A program made the translations under genes and the position numbers. From Pseudomonadales bacterium (lineage in GTDB: Bacteria > Pseudomonadota > Gammaproteobacteria > Pseudomonadales > Azotimanducaceae), in NCBI GenBank assembly GCA_017642855.1, contig JAEPOO010000001.1, forward strand, positions 1,087,072 to 1,151,071: a stretch of 64,000 nt of DNA. Reading direction: 5' to 3'. Below are positions 8,524 through 17,995 of this stretch, piece after piece (position 1 is the first letter of the stretch; every line of letters starts with the position of its first letter). The notes beneath the pieces were generated by a model. It was given only the letters and a program-made list of their open reading frames with translations. It was not told the origin of the DNA and did no database searches.

Positions 8524-8574
8524 CTCTTTAGCTGTATTTGTAGAGCGCCCGCAAGCTGTTTTCAAATCGGCGCT
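8524..8574 (-). promoter_or_regulatory. SAM-II riboswitch aptamer upstream of metA
   Basis: Minus-strand sequence folds as P1 (AGCGCC with GGCGCT) enclosing the loop GATTTGAAAACAGCTTGC, followed by CTACAAATACAGCTAAAGAG. This matches, in order and spacing, the conserved SAM-II core as I recall it from the crystallised marine metagenome aptamer: GAUUU in the loop, UUGC before the 3' stem, AAAU, then AGCUAAA forming the pseudoknot. SAM-II elements bind S-adenosylmethionine and repress methionine-synthesis genes. A terminator follows at once, so control is likely at transcription. No covariance search was run. Confidence 0.85.
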
Positions 8575-8577
8575 GTT

Positions 8578-8609
8578 CCGCGGATTGTAATGAATTTGCG
8601 AATCCGCGG
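8578..8609 (-). repeat. Perfect 9-bp hairpin upstream of the SAM-II element
   Basis: CCGCGGATT and AATCCGCGG flank a 14-base loop, starting 26 bases after the SDR stop codon and ending 3 bases before the aptamer. No T-run follows, so it is not a classical terminator. It may stabilise the 3' end of the SDR transcript or insulate the riboswitch fold. Confidence 0.6.
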
Positions 8610-8635
8610 TCAATCCAGGGCGCAAACGCAGGTCT

Positions 8636-9412
8636 CTAGGGCCAGTCGGCGTTACCGTAGCTTTCCTGTAGGCGCCGCATCCCCTTTATCCATCGATCGT
8701 AGTCGCCTGCTTTACGCTGGATATAGGTGAGTACTTCTGGGTGAGGCAGTACAAGGAACTTCTCTTCTTTCAGCGTTTCAACTACGGAGTCACACAACAC
8801 TTCCGGTTCCATCATGCCATCAATACTGGCAACCCCGTCAGGATTGTCAGCAGTCATCGCCGTTCGAACGGCTTGAGGGCAGAGGACCGAAACCTTGAGC
8901 CCGCGATCACCGTAGGTCACGGAAAGCCACTCTGCGAAACTTACCGCTGCGTGTTTCGTGACCGCATAAGGTGCAGACCCCACCTGGGTAAGCAGTCCTG
9001 CAGCTGAAGCTGTATTCATGATGTAACCATCTCCCCTGGCTAACATCGCCGGGATCGCTGCCCGCGCCGCATAGACGTGCGCCATGACATTGATATCCCA
9101 GATACGCTGCCAATCTTCGTTGGGTGTTTCCGGTCCGCCACCAGTACCGATACCAGCGTTGTTACACAGAAGGTCAATCTGACCGTATTCTTCCTCGGCC
9201 GTAGCAATCAGGTTGTTCACTTCGCCTTCAATCGAAACGTTGGTTGGAACGGCCAGTGCATCGACTTCATCCGCCACTTCCTGAAGACCATCGGCGTTTA
9301 GGTCTGCGATGACTAACTGCCTGGCGCCTTCGGCTTTGAAACGTCTCGCCATGGCGCGACCAATACCACTGGCCGCCCCGGTAATGACAATAACTTTATC
9401 TTTGATGTCCAT
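8636..9412 (-). CDS. SDR-family oxidoreductase
   Basis: Classical short-chain dehydrogenase/reductase: TGAASGIGRAMA nucleotide-binding loop near the N-terminus, NNAGIG, catalytic Ser in NTASAAG and YAVTK with the Tyr and Lys. About 258 residues from the ATG at 9412 (MDIKDKVIVITG). A GTG at 9454 would add 14 residues without family support. The Asp after the second strand (VIADLN) favours NAD(H). Substrate not predictable. Divergent from the LLM oxidoreductase at 9528, with which it shares a short promoter region. Confidence 0.88.
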   Translation of the reverse strand: MDIKDKVIVITGAASGIGRAMARRFKAEGARQLVIADLNADGLQEVADEVDALAVPTNVSIEGEVNNLIATAEEEYGQIDLLCNNAGIGTGGGPETPNEDWQRIWDINVMAHVYAARAAIPAMLARGDGYIMNTASAAGLLTQVGSAPYAVTKHAAVSFAEWLSVTYGDRGLKVSVLCPQAVRTAMTADNPDGVASIDGMMEPEVLCDSVVETLKEEKFLVLPHPEVLTYIQRKAGDYDRWIKGMRRLQESYGNADWP

Positions 9413-9527
9413 AACTGCTGACTCTGTTGTAGAGAAAGGCAGGAAGGCTACCACGAAGAGAAGGATCGCGTCTTGTCAGGGGACCGTGTTCTAATACGGG
9501 ATTGCCCGACACGAGAGACTTTTCAAC

Positions 9528-10613
9528 ATGATGAATGAACTCGCTTTTTACACGCTGCCAGGTGCGCCTGAATCACCCAGAGATTTGATCGGGGAAGTTC
9601 GTCATGCGGAGGAGCTTGGCATCGGGAACTGCTTTATCTCCGAGCGTTTCAACATCAAAGAAGCAGCAACGTTAAGTGGAGCAGTCGGCGCCGTGTCCGA
9701 AAAAATAGGGATTGCAACGGCTGCAACCAATCACAACACGAGACATCCCGTTGTCACAGGTGCTTATGCGTCCACGATGCACTTTCTCACGGATGGCCGT
9801 TTTTCCCTTGGCCTCGGACGAGGTATCGACATGATGTTTGATGCCTTTGGATTGCCTCGTATCAAGACGGCGGAGATCGAAGACTTCGTCGGCATCATGC
9901 GCAGACTGCATAAAGGCGAAACCATCGTTGGACATAAGGGACCAGCGGGTTCCTGGCCCGTGCTCCGATTAGATCCCGCATTTGATGAATACATCCCCAT
10001 GACTTTTACGGCTTTTGGGCCCAATTCACTGGCCCTTGGCGGCCGGGCGTTTGATGCGGTTGTTCTTCACACCTTCTTTACGGATGAAACGACGACCCGT
10101 TGTGTGAATACCGTCAAGCAAGCTGCGGAAAAAGCGGGGCGCAATCCAGACGATGTTCGGGTCTGGTCCTGTTTTGCCACGATTGGTGATCATCTGCCGG
10201 AAGACATTCGCCTGAAGAAAACCGTAGGCCGAATGGCCACTTACCTGCAGGCTTATGGTGACCTCATGGTGAAAACCAATGACTGGGACCCGGCAGTGCT
10301 TGAGCGGTTTCGTGCTAATGAGCTGGTGGCCAGCTTTCAGGGTGCTTTGGATCAGAAAGCCTCTACCGCCGAGCTGGAAATTGTTGCGGAACTGATTCCT
10401 GATGAATGGTTGGCATCAGCAGCCAGTGGTACGCCGGAACAATGCGTAGACGCCATAAACCATCAGTTTGATCTGGGATGCGATGGCATCATTCTTCATG
10501 GCGCATCACCGACGGATCTTGAGCCTATCGTGAAGTGTTATGAGGCGCAGCGCGATGCCTCAAAATTCGCGCATCTGCCTAACAACCCAGCGATGCCGCC
10601 CAGCATGGTGTGA
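9528..10613 (+). CDS. LLM-class flavin-dependent oxidoreductase
   Basis: 361-residue TIM-barrel protein of the bacterial luciferase-like superfamily (GLGIGNCFISERF-type N-terminus, HFLTDGRFSLGLGRG, GTPEQCVDAINHQFDLGCDGIILHG). It resembles the F420-dependent subgroup named after MSMEG_2249. Whether the cofactor here is F420 or FMN cannot be told, and no F420-synthesis gene is in the window. The stop codon abuts the stop of the convergent aminotransferase with no spacer. Confidence 0.8.
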   Translation: MMNELAFYTLPGAPESPRDLIGEVRHAEELGIGNCFISERFNIKEAATLSGAVGAVSEKIGIATAATNHNTRHPVVTGAYASTMHFLTDGRFSLGLGRGIDMMFDAFGLPRIKTAEIEDFVGIMRRLHKGETIVGHKGPAGSWPVLRLDPAFDEYIPMTFTAFGPNSLALGGRAFDAVVLHTFFTDETTTRCVNTVKQAAEKAGRNPDDVRVWSCFATIGDHLPEDIRLKKTVGRMATYLQAYGDLMVKTNDWDPAVLERFRANELVASFQGALDQKASTAELEIVAELIPDEWLASAASGTPEQCVDAINHQFDLGCDGIILHGASPTDLEPIVKCYEAQRDASKFAHLPNNPAMPPSMV

Positions 10614-11945
10614 TCAGTCAGTTTCTCGAATCGCTTCAGCGATGATGCCCATGATCTCGGTGATCTGCTCTTCGGTAATTATGAGAGGCGGGGAAAGCAC
10701 AATTGAATCTCCGATATTCCTGGCGAAAAGGCCTTTTTCATAACAACGTCTGGCAACTTCACCCCCTCGCTCCATAGGTGCGCCGGGTCTGGCGGCCACT
10801 TCAATCGCGCCGATCAGTGGCAGGGTACGCACATCGATAACATTGGGCTCGTCCTTGACGGCCAACATGCTGTCCATCCAGTGATCACCCAGCTGGTTAA
10901 CGCGATCAAACAGTCCCTCTGATTCATAAATGTCGAGAGTTGCCATGCCAGCTGCACAAGCGACCGGGTGGCCAGAGTAGGTGTAGCCATGGCTGAACTC
11001 CACACCACCGTCGCCTGAGGACATGAATGTCTGGTAGATCTCGGAGGTAACAAAGACACCGCCCATTGGGATTGTTGCGTTGGTGATGCCTTTCGCTGTT
11101 GTGATGATGTCTGGAATCACACCGAACTTTTCAGCAGCAGACATCGCGCCAAGTCGACCGAATGCTGTGATGACCTCATCAAAGATCAACAGGATGCCGT
11201 GGCGTGTGCAGATCTCCCGCAGTTTTTTGAGATAACCCTGTGCCGGAAGGATGACACCACCGGCGCCGGCAACTGGCTCTACGATCACTGCTGCGATGTT
11301 TTCAGCGCCATGTAACTGCACGATACGCTCCAGATCATCGGCACGATCGGCGCCGTGTTCGGGCAGTCCTCGAGAGCAGGCGTTATTCTCCTGGTCCAGT
11401 GTATGTTGAAGATGATCCACGCCTGGCAACAATGCGCCATAGGCTTGTCGATTCTTTACCAGCCCGCCTACGGAAATGCCGCCAAACCCCATGCCATGGT
11501 ATGCCTTCTCACGACCGATCAGCCTGGTTCTTGATCCTTCACCTCGAAGCTTGTGATAAGCGAGCGCAATCTTCAGCGCTGTGTCTACGGCCTCAGATCC
11601 TGAGTTTGTAAAGAACACATGATTCAAAGGATCTGGAAAGTGGGCAACCAATCGCTCAGCGTAGTTGAATACGGCAGGATGCCCGGCGTTAAAATTGTGC
11701 GCGAAATCCAGCTCTTTCAGTTGTTCCTGGATGGCCTCATTGATGGACTCACGATAGTGGCCGGCATTAACGCACCACAAACCTGCTGAGCCATCCAAAA
11801 CGCGATTGCCGTTTGAGTCTTCATAGTACATGTCGCGCGCGCGCACCATGAATCTAGGCGCTTCCTGAAATCGACTGAACGCCGTAAATGGCATCCAGAA
11901 TGCATCCAGTTGATCAGTAACTATATTGTGATTTTTGTCATTCAT
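10614..11945 (-). CDS. Class III (omega-amino acid/pyruvate type) aminotransferase
   Basis: 443-residue fold-type I PLP enzyme. Seen: DGSAGLWCVNAGHYR near residue 52, NSGSEAVDTALKIA phosphate-binding loop, EPVAGAGGVILP, LIFDEVITAFGRLG with the PLP-contacting Asp, and the PLP lysine in TTAKGITN. The DGSAGLWC pattern is that of beta-alanine/omega-amino acid:pyruvate transaminases. Last gene of a six-gene overlapping operon; its start overlaps the HAD phosphatase stop by 4 bases. The amino donor is unknown. Confidence 0.88.
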   Translation of the reverse strand: MNDKNHNIVTDQLDAFWMPFTAFSRFQEAPRFMVRARDMYYEDSNGNRVLDGSAGLWCVNAGHYRESINEAIQEQLKELDFAHNFNAGHPAVFNYAERLVAHFPDPLNHVFFTNSGSEAVDTALKIALAYHKLRGEGSRTRLIGREKAYHGMGFGGISVGGLVKNRQAYGALLPGVDHLQHTLDQENNACSRGLPEHGADRADDLERIVQLHGAENIAAVIVEPVAGAGGVILPAQGYLKKLREICTRHGILLIFDEVITAFGRLGAMSAAEKFGVIPDIITTAKGITNATIPMGGVFVTSEIYQTFMSSGDGGVEFSHGYTYSGHPVACAAGMATLDIYESEGLFDRVNQLGDHWMDSMLAVKDEPNVIDVRTLPLIGAIEVAARPGAPMERGGEVARRCYEKGLFARNIGDSIVLSPPLIITEEQITEIMGIIAEAIRETD

Positions 11946-12595
11946 AACGACACCAGCTTTATCAATTCCGAGGGCTCTTTGATCACGTGTGACGCCCCGG
12001 CGGAGGTCAGTTCCGGTTCATCCCGGAATCCCCATAACACACCAACCCCTGAGATGTTGCAAGCAACGGCGGTCTTCATATCAATGGCCATGTCACCCAC
12101 CAACATGGTGTTGTTTGCAGCTACCGACAAGGTATCCATGATGTGTTGGCCGCCTGCAGGATTCGGCTTGAGTCCAAATTCAGGTCGATAACCGAGCACC
12201 ATATCGAAGTCACCTTCGAAGTAGTTTGAAATACATTTCTGCGTGAAAACGTCATCCTTGTTAGACAAGACAGCAAGGTGCGCTTTGCTTCGAAGGGATG
12301 CTATAAGCGTTTCAATACCAGGGTAGGGTTGCGCATCCCGCCAGGTGTTGTCGTAGTGGTGCTTGAAGCCAGCCAGGCATCGGTCGATTTCATCGTCAGA
12401 TTGTCTTTCTTCAGGTAAACATCTAGAAGCTGCGATTCTTGCACCGTCACCTATGATGTAACGAAACGCCTCAACCGCTTTGGCAGGCGCATTCATTTCT
12501 TCCAGTGCACGATTAAAGGCATCCGCTAAGCTCGCCTGTGTGTCCAGCAATGTCCCATCCAGATCAAAGATGATCAGTGGCTTAGTCCTCGTCAT
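11942..12595 (-). CDS. HAD phosphatase, phosphoglycolate phosphatase-like
   Basis: 217-residue haloacid dehalogenase hydrolase. Motif I FDLDGTLLDT (nucleophile Asp) is near residue 10, motif II LSNKDD, motif III Lys in GLKPNPAG and motif IV LVGDMAIDM. A helical cap sits after motif I. Size and motifs match Gph/PGP-like phosphatases, but many substrates are possible. It overlaps the acyl-CoA dehydrogenase-like gene by 14 bases and the aminotransferase by 4, so it belongs to the same message. Confidence 0.85.
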   Translation of the reverse strand: MTRTKPLIIFDLDGTLLDTQASLADAFNRALEEMNAPAKAVEAFRYIIGDGARIAASRCLPEERQSDDEIDRCLAGFKHHYDNTWRDAQPYPGIETLIASLRSKAHLAVLSNKDDVFTQKCISNYFEGDFDMVLGYRPEFGLKPNPAGGQHIMDTLSVAANNTMLVGDMAIDMKTAVACNISGVGVLWGFRDEPELTSAGASHVIKEPSELIKLVSL

Positions 12596-13397
12596 TGGAT
12601 AAGGCTCTCTCGTAAAGTTTGTCTAGTTGCAGCATCTCGTTTCTGGCGATCATTCGTCTTAGCTGACCTAGGTGATAGCGTTCCCTCCTGAAAGGTACAG
12701 GTTCGTTTGCAGAAAGCTCTGGATCTGGATCAAGCAGAGCGTAGTAGCCCAGCGATTGAAACAACGTTGAGAATATGTCGAGTCTGGTCTGGCTGGCGTT
12801 AAGGCGTAATTGGCTGTCGGATAGCGCCGATCCCATCAGGAAAGAGGCGACTGCCGCATCCAGGCTCACCTGCATTTCCGTCATCTCGTCGGTTAGTTCT
12901 TCGTCCCAATGCCTGGCCATGTTTTGAATGTGTACCAGGCCAGCCATCCATTCATAAAGTTGCCAAAAGGGTGAGCCATGAAGGCTAATGAGTTCGGTAG
13001 CTGTTCCAGCTTCAGCGATGATGTGCTCAGTGGTGTTATCACGAATCACTAAAGAATCTTCGATTGGATCCAACAGGACTTCGAATTTGCTTGTACCATT
13101 CGCGAATTCACTAAGTAGGCGTTGTCGCTCCTCTGACTTGTCAGCTGACAACAAGATCGGTGCCACCACCGTAATAACATCCGGTGGTACAGGACAACCG
13201 AATCGAGCCAGTGCGGTAAGGAAAGACAGCTGGGTCTCGCGATCCCATTCAAGACCGCCTGCTTCATGAGGCCAGTCTGCAGCAAGCCAGCCACGTTCCC
13301 CTAGCGCTTGAAAAATACGAGCATGGTCAGAAGTCTCTGTTGAAAACCCTTGCTCCTTGAACAGGGCTTCAACGTCGTCACGAATATTGGCAGTCAA
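12582..13397 (-). CDS. Degenerate acyl-CoA dehydrogenase-like protein
   Basis: 271 residues, against about 380 for a full acyl-CoA dehydrogenase. The N-terminal helical part is recognisable (LGERGWLAADWPHEAGGLEWD) and a C-terminal helical bundle is suggested (SLDAAVASFLMGSALSDSQLRL, QSLGYYALLDPDPEL). The central flavin-binding beta domain is shortened, and neither the FGLTEP-type motif nor the catalytic Glu motif is seen. Probably not an active dehydrogenase. It overlaps both operon neighbours (4 bases with RDD, 14 with HAD). Function unknown. Confidence 0.7.
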   Translation of the reverse strand: MTANIRDDVEALFKEQGFSTETSDHARIFQALGERGWLAADWPHEAGGLEWDRETQLSFLTALARFGCPVPPDVITVVAPILLSADKSEERQRLLSEFANGTSKFEVLLDPIEDSLVIRDNTTEHIIAEAGTATELISLHGSPFWQLYEWMAGLVHIQNMARHWDEELTDEMTEMQVSLDAAVASFLMGSALSDSQLRLNASQTRLDIFSTLFQSLGYYALLDPDPELSANEPVPFRRERYHLGQLRRMIARNEMLQLDKLYERALSNDED

Positions 13398-13900
13398 TCT
13401 GAAGTGTCTAGTACGGATTCGGTGGTGCGGGGCTTACCTTTGATGACAACCGTTCCGGCAATCTTGTCATGCCAACCCTGTTTCCTGGAATCAAATGCGA
13501 TCCAGATGAACCCGAGTCCAAAGGGGAAGAGGCTTAAAAAGTATCCCAGATATCTCACGATGTTCTGGGCTGTGCTGGGGGCGGCCAGTGTCTTGGCATC
13601 AACAATGACTGAGCTGAACAACATCTTGCCGGGTGTCGCGTTCTTAAAGACCCAGAAGAGGATAAATATGGTGCCCATAACAAGCAGGTCAAAACCGAGC
13701 TGTGAGCTCAACCGAACCAGGAGTTCAGTTTGTTGTACCGGGTCTGTGAGATCGTAGTCAGCCAGATTCAGTTCACCCATCACTCTAGCGGCTAGTGGCG
13801 CCATGATGATGGTTGCCGCTGTGCTATCAATCAGAAACGCAACAAATCTGGCCCAGAATCCCAGGTATTCAGGTTCTGCATTGGCAGGTGCGTCACTCAT
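13394..13900 (-). CDS. RDD-family membrane protein
   Basis: 168 residues with the RDD-domain pattern: GFWARFVAFLIDSTAATIIMAPL (R and D in the first helix), a second hydrophobic segment LGFDLLVMGTIFILFWVF, ATPGKMLFSSVIVDA, and a third helix YLGYFLSLFPFGLGFIWIAFD followed by QGWHDKIAGTVVIK. RDD proteins are poorly characterised; some act in ion transport. It overlaps the J-domain gene upstream by 8 bases and the ACAD-like gene downstream by 4. Confidence 0.88.
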   Translation of the reverse strand: MSDAPANAEPEYLGFWARFVAFLIDSTAATIIMAPLAARVMGELNLADYDLTDPVQQTELLVRLSSQLGFDLLVMGTIFILFWVFKNATPGKMLFSSVIVDAKTLAAPSTAQNIVRYLGYFLSLFPFGLGFIWIAFDSRKQGWHDKIAGTVVIKGKPRTTESVLDTSD

Positions 13901-14633
13901 AGAGTTTCAAAAGATAGTCTTTAGCGCCGTTTATTTTAGTCGCGAGGTAGGTCGATCCGCCACGGTCAGGATGAACTTTCTGCATCATGCGTCGGTGCGC
14001 GTCTTTTACGTCCGCCGCGTTTGCGCCAGCTTCGAGTCCGAGGATATCCAGCGCCTGTGCCTCCGTCATTTCGCCTGAATCAGTCGAGGCGTGGGAAGCC
14101 TGTTCTCCGCCGCCTGAGAAATCTTCATATTCGCGTTCAAGGTAAGCGGCTAAAAGGTTGTAGGAATCCGCATCAGAAGCCACCTCTTTCAACAGGTCAG
14201 CCAGCTGCTCCTGGGAAAGATCGCTGAGTGACCTACCAGCAAACTGACCTTCGAGCACGGTACCCTCCATCATGCCGCTGTCATGAAACAGCACCATATG
14301 GATATACCGTGATTTGATCTCACTTTTTGACGGGGCTGCGGATGGTCCTCGGCCTCCGATGTTTAGGTTCATGGCCTTGAGTATGGCCGCGAACTGGGCA
14401 CCCTGCATGATGAGTCCCATGATACGAAACATAAATGGCAGAACAGCGCCGACGAGGGCAAAGAGGGGATGAAGCCGGCCGGTAAACGCAAGAAACAAAA
14501 GAAGCAGGCCCGCCATCGTCGCCAGGTAAATGTTCATAAACTGCCGAACGCTCAATTGTTTCCTCGCAAGAAATCCCCGCAATGCCACGTAGACGAGGAA
14601 AGCGATAATGGCGATGATAAGGAGTCGAGCCAT
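13893..14633 (-). CDS. Membrane-anchored J-domain protein
   Basis: 246 residues: two or three N-terminal membrane helices (LLIIAIIAFLVYVALRGFLA, QFMNIYLATMAGLLLLFLAF), a linker, a cytoplasmic middle region (EGTVLEGQFAGRSLSDLSQEQL) and a C-terminal J-domain (MTEAQALDILGLEAGANAAD...HRRMMQKVHPDRGGS) with the HPD tripeptide that stimulates Hsp70 ATPase. The layout resembles Tim14/Pam18-like and DjlA-like co-chaperones that bring DnaK to the inner membrane. It begins 12 bases after the VWA gene. Confidence 0.85.
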   Translation of the reverse strand: MARLLIIAIIAFLVYVALRGFLARKQLSVRQFMNIYLATMAGLLLLFLAFTGRLHPLFALVGAVLPFMFRIMGLIMQGAQFAAILKAMNLNIGGRGPSAAPSKSEIKSRYIHMVLFHDSGMMEGTVLEGQFAGRSLSDLSQEQLADLLKEVASDADSYNLLAAYLEREYEDFSGGGEQASHASTDSGEMTEAQALDILGLEAGANAADVKDAHRRMMQKVHPDRGGSTYLATKINGAKDYLLKLYE

Positions 14634-14645
14634 AGGTTTGCCGGT

Positions 14646-15335
14646 TTACTTCAATTGTTGGGTCAGGAGAGCGGTGCGTTTGTGACGGCTTTCAAACTGT
14701 TGCAGTGCCTTTCGTCCACCTGCCGCATACACGGCGACCGCTGAAAGCAAATTCTTAAGCTCCGCGGCAGAAGCAAGATTGAAGGGCGCATAGGCGCCAC
14801 CGGAGAGTTCCGCCATCTGCCTGAAGGTCGATTTTACTGCTGAGTCAATACCTTCCTGAAACATGAACAGTGGAATTCTCAGGACACCTAACTGGCCGGC
14901 CAGCTGGCACAAGTCGTCAGGATTTTCTTCAACGGCATCACCAACGAACACCACCGCTTTGATCGGCTGTTTTCGATGTTCTACAGAGGCATGGTCCAGA
15001 ACTTTTTTGATTTGCGTATGACCACCTAGACAACGAACGGCTGACATTTCTCGAAGCAGGTCTCGGGCTGATGCACACCAGGTTGAATGTTGAAATTCAT
15101 TGAATCCGCGGTAGTAACAAAGTTGCACGGCCAGATCACCAACGTTTGATGTCGCGTCAAACATTTGACCCTGGAGATGACATGCCTGGTCCCAGGTCGG
15201 CTCCCGCGACGCGGTCGCGTCCATGCCGAAGATCAGTCGTCCAGCATCGCCAGGCGTTTGCTTTATCGGCGTTTTTGCGACCTTGTCCAGGAACGCGGAG
15301 ACATCGGAAGACGGTTTTATTGTCGGTTTGCTCAC
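14646..15335 (-). CDS. VWA-domain protein
   Basis: 229 residues, mostly one von Willebrand A domain: FGMDATASREPTWDQA (metal-site DxTxS, with Thr in place of the usual Ser) at about residue 37, GHTQIKKVL (second metal-site Thr) and [15 protein letters not shown] (third Asp). No signal peptide, so cytoplasmic. First gene of the six-gene operon and divergent from the 5'-nucleotidase gene. Partner proteins are not known; pairing with the J-domain gene is the main clue. Confidence 0.82.
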   Translation of the reverse strand: MSKPTIKPSSDVSAFLDKVAKTPIKQTPGDAGRLIFGMDATASREPTWDQACHLQGQMFDATSNVGDLAVQLCYYRGFNEFQHSTWCASARDLLREMSAVRCLGGHTQIKKVLDHASVEHRKQPIKAVVFVGDAVEENPDDLCQLAGQLGVLRIPLFMFQEGIDSAVKSTFRQMAELSGGAYAPFNLASAAELKNLLSAVAVYAAGGRKALQQFESRHKRTALLTQQLK

Positions 15336-15383
15336 GTAAGCATCTAAACACGGGTTTATAATGAGACAAAGTTTAGCTGAAGA

Positions 15384-16289
15384 GTGGCGTTGGACGTAGT
15401 GAACAGGTTAGTGGTTGCGATCTCCAGCAGCGCCTTGTTCGATCTCAAGGCAAGTGATCGTGTCTACCGGGAAGAGGGGGTCGCGGCCTACGCTCGCTAC
15501 CAGATTGCTCGAGAGGATGAACCCCTCGCGCCCGGTGATGCCTTCCATCTGGTGAAAAAGCTGCTCGCCATCAACACACGGCTTGGTCAACCAGAACGCG
15601 TTGAAGTCATCCTTTTATCTAGAAACACCGCTGATACTGGGCTTCGAGTATTCAATTCAATCGAGCATCATAGATTGCCGATAAAGAGGGCTGCGTTTAC
15701 GGGCGGCGGACAACCCTACAAGTATATGCGACCTTTTGGATGTCAGTTGTTCCTGTCAACCCATCAGCAAGATGTGATCGACGCGCTCGACAGAGGCATG
15801 GCGGCAGCAAGTATTCTCTCCGGTGCGACGTCTGCTGCTGACAACGATGAGCTCCGATTCGCCTTCGATGGAGACGCGGTTCTGTTTTCCGACCAAGCAG
15901 AACGTGTTTATCAGAAAAAGGGGCTGGAGGAGTTCATCGCGTCAGAAAAGCGTTCTGCGAATGAGCCTTTGCACGGCGGACCCTTCAAGCCGTTTCTTGC
16001 AGCGTTGCAAGCACTTCAGGAAGAATTCGGACCGGGCACATGCCCGGTTCGGACCGCGCTCGTCACCGCAAGATCGGTACCCGCCCACGAGAGAGTAGTC
16101 AAAACGTTACGTTCGTGGGGAATCCGACTGAACGAGAGCCTGTTTCTTGGCGGTATGCAAAAGTCAGAGTTTCTGAGGGCTTATCAGGCTGATGTGTTCT
16201 TTGATGACCAGGCTGAGCACTGTCGGCTCGCCTCTGATGTGGTCCCTACCGGACACGTCCCACATGGCATCATCAACGAGAGCGACTAA
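15384..16289 (+). CDS. 5'-nucleotidase (cytosolic type I-like)
   Basis: 301 residues of the cN-I-like 5'-nucleotidase family, which dephosphorylates nucleoside monophosphates. Family features seen: VVAISSSALFDLKASDRVYREEGV at the N-terminus, VEVILLSRNTADTGLRVFNSIEHH, AAFTGGGQPYKYMRPFGCQLFLS and FDGDAVLFSDQAERVY (acidic motif). The listed start is GTG at 15384 after GAAGA; another GTG at 15399 is possible. It is divergent from the VWA operon and lies upstream of cysB. Confidence 0.82.
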   Translation: MALDVVNRLVVAISSSALFDLKASDRVYREEGVAAYARYQIAREDEPLAPGDAFHLVKKLLAINTRLGQPERVEVILLSRNTADTGLRVFNSIEHHRLPIKRAAFTGGGQPYKYMRPFGCQLFLSTHQQDVIDALDRGMAAASILSGATSAADNDELRFAFDGDAVLFSDQAERVYQKKGLEEFIASEKRSANEPLHGGPFKPFLAALQALQEEFGPGTCPVRTALVTARSVPAHERVVKTLRSWGIRLNESLFLGGMQKSEFLRAYQADVFFDDQAEHCRLASDVVPTGHVPHGIINESD

Positions 16290-16370
16290 ATATGCTGTTT
16301 CGGTATGTTTCTGGATATTTTTATTCGATAAGTGTATAAGTCAGGGATATCGATTGTCGCTCTTGGCTGA

Positions 16371-17354
<984 letters not shown>

Positions 17355-17376
17355 TGAATGAGTAAAAGGAAGTCAC

Positions 17377-17988
17377 ATGCAAGTCATCTGTCTCGACCTT
17401 GAAGGGGTCCTGGTTCCGGAGATCTGGATTAAATTTGCCGAGAAAACCGGCATCGAAGCACTCAAGGCAACGACCCGCGACATTCCTGATTACGATGAGT
17501 TGATGCAGCAAAGACTGCGCATACTGGATGAGCACAATCTCGATCTGGCTGCCATCCAGGAAGTGATCGCCACGCTGGAGCCGATGCCCGGCGCAAAAGA
17601 ATTCCTTGAAGGTCTGCGAGAGAAATACCAGGTCATCATTCTCTCAGATACCTTCTACGAGTTTTCAAAACCCCTCATGAAGCAGCTGGCGTGGCCAACA
17701 ATCTTCTGCCATCGGCTTGAGATTGATGACAATGGTAGAGTCGCGAATTATGTTCTCCGACAGAAAGACCCTAAGCGGCAATCGGTCAAAGCTCTGAAAT
17801 CATTGAATTACACGGTGTTCGCAGCGGGTGACTCCTACAATGACACCACCATGCTGGAAGAAGCCGATGCCGGTTTCCTGTTCCGCTCCCCGCAAAACGT
17901 CATTGATGAGTTTCCTCAATATGACGTAACCACCGAATACACCGAGCTTGCCGGCTTCTTTGATAAGGCAGCGCTAACGTTCGAATAA
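17377..17988 (+). CDS. thrH: Phosphoserine/homoserine phosphotransferase ThrH
   Basis: 203-residue HAD enzyme: motif I CLDLEGVLVPEIW (nucleophile Asp), motif II ILSDTFYEFSKP and motif IV GDSYNDTTMLEEADAGFLF. The DLEG form of motif I and the length match ThrH. ThrH dephosphorylates phosphoserine and can move the phosphate to homoserine. With serC (window start) it would complete the late serine pathway. 22 bases after cysB. Confidence 0.93.
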   Translation: MQVICLDLEGVLVPEIWIKFAEKTGIEALKATTRDIPDYDELMQQRLRILDEHNLDLAAIQEVIATLEPMPGAKEFLEGLREKYQVIILSDTFYEFSKPLMKQLAWPTIFCHRLEIDDNGRVANYVLRQKDPKRQSVKALKSLNYTVFAAGDSYNDTTMLEEADAGFLFRSPQNVIDEFPQYDVTTEYTELAGFFDKAALTFE

Positions 17989-17995
17989 GTCGCCC

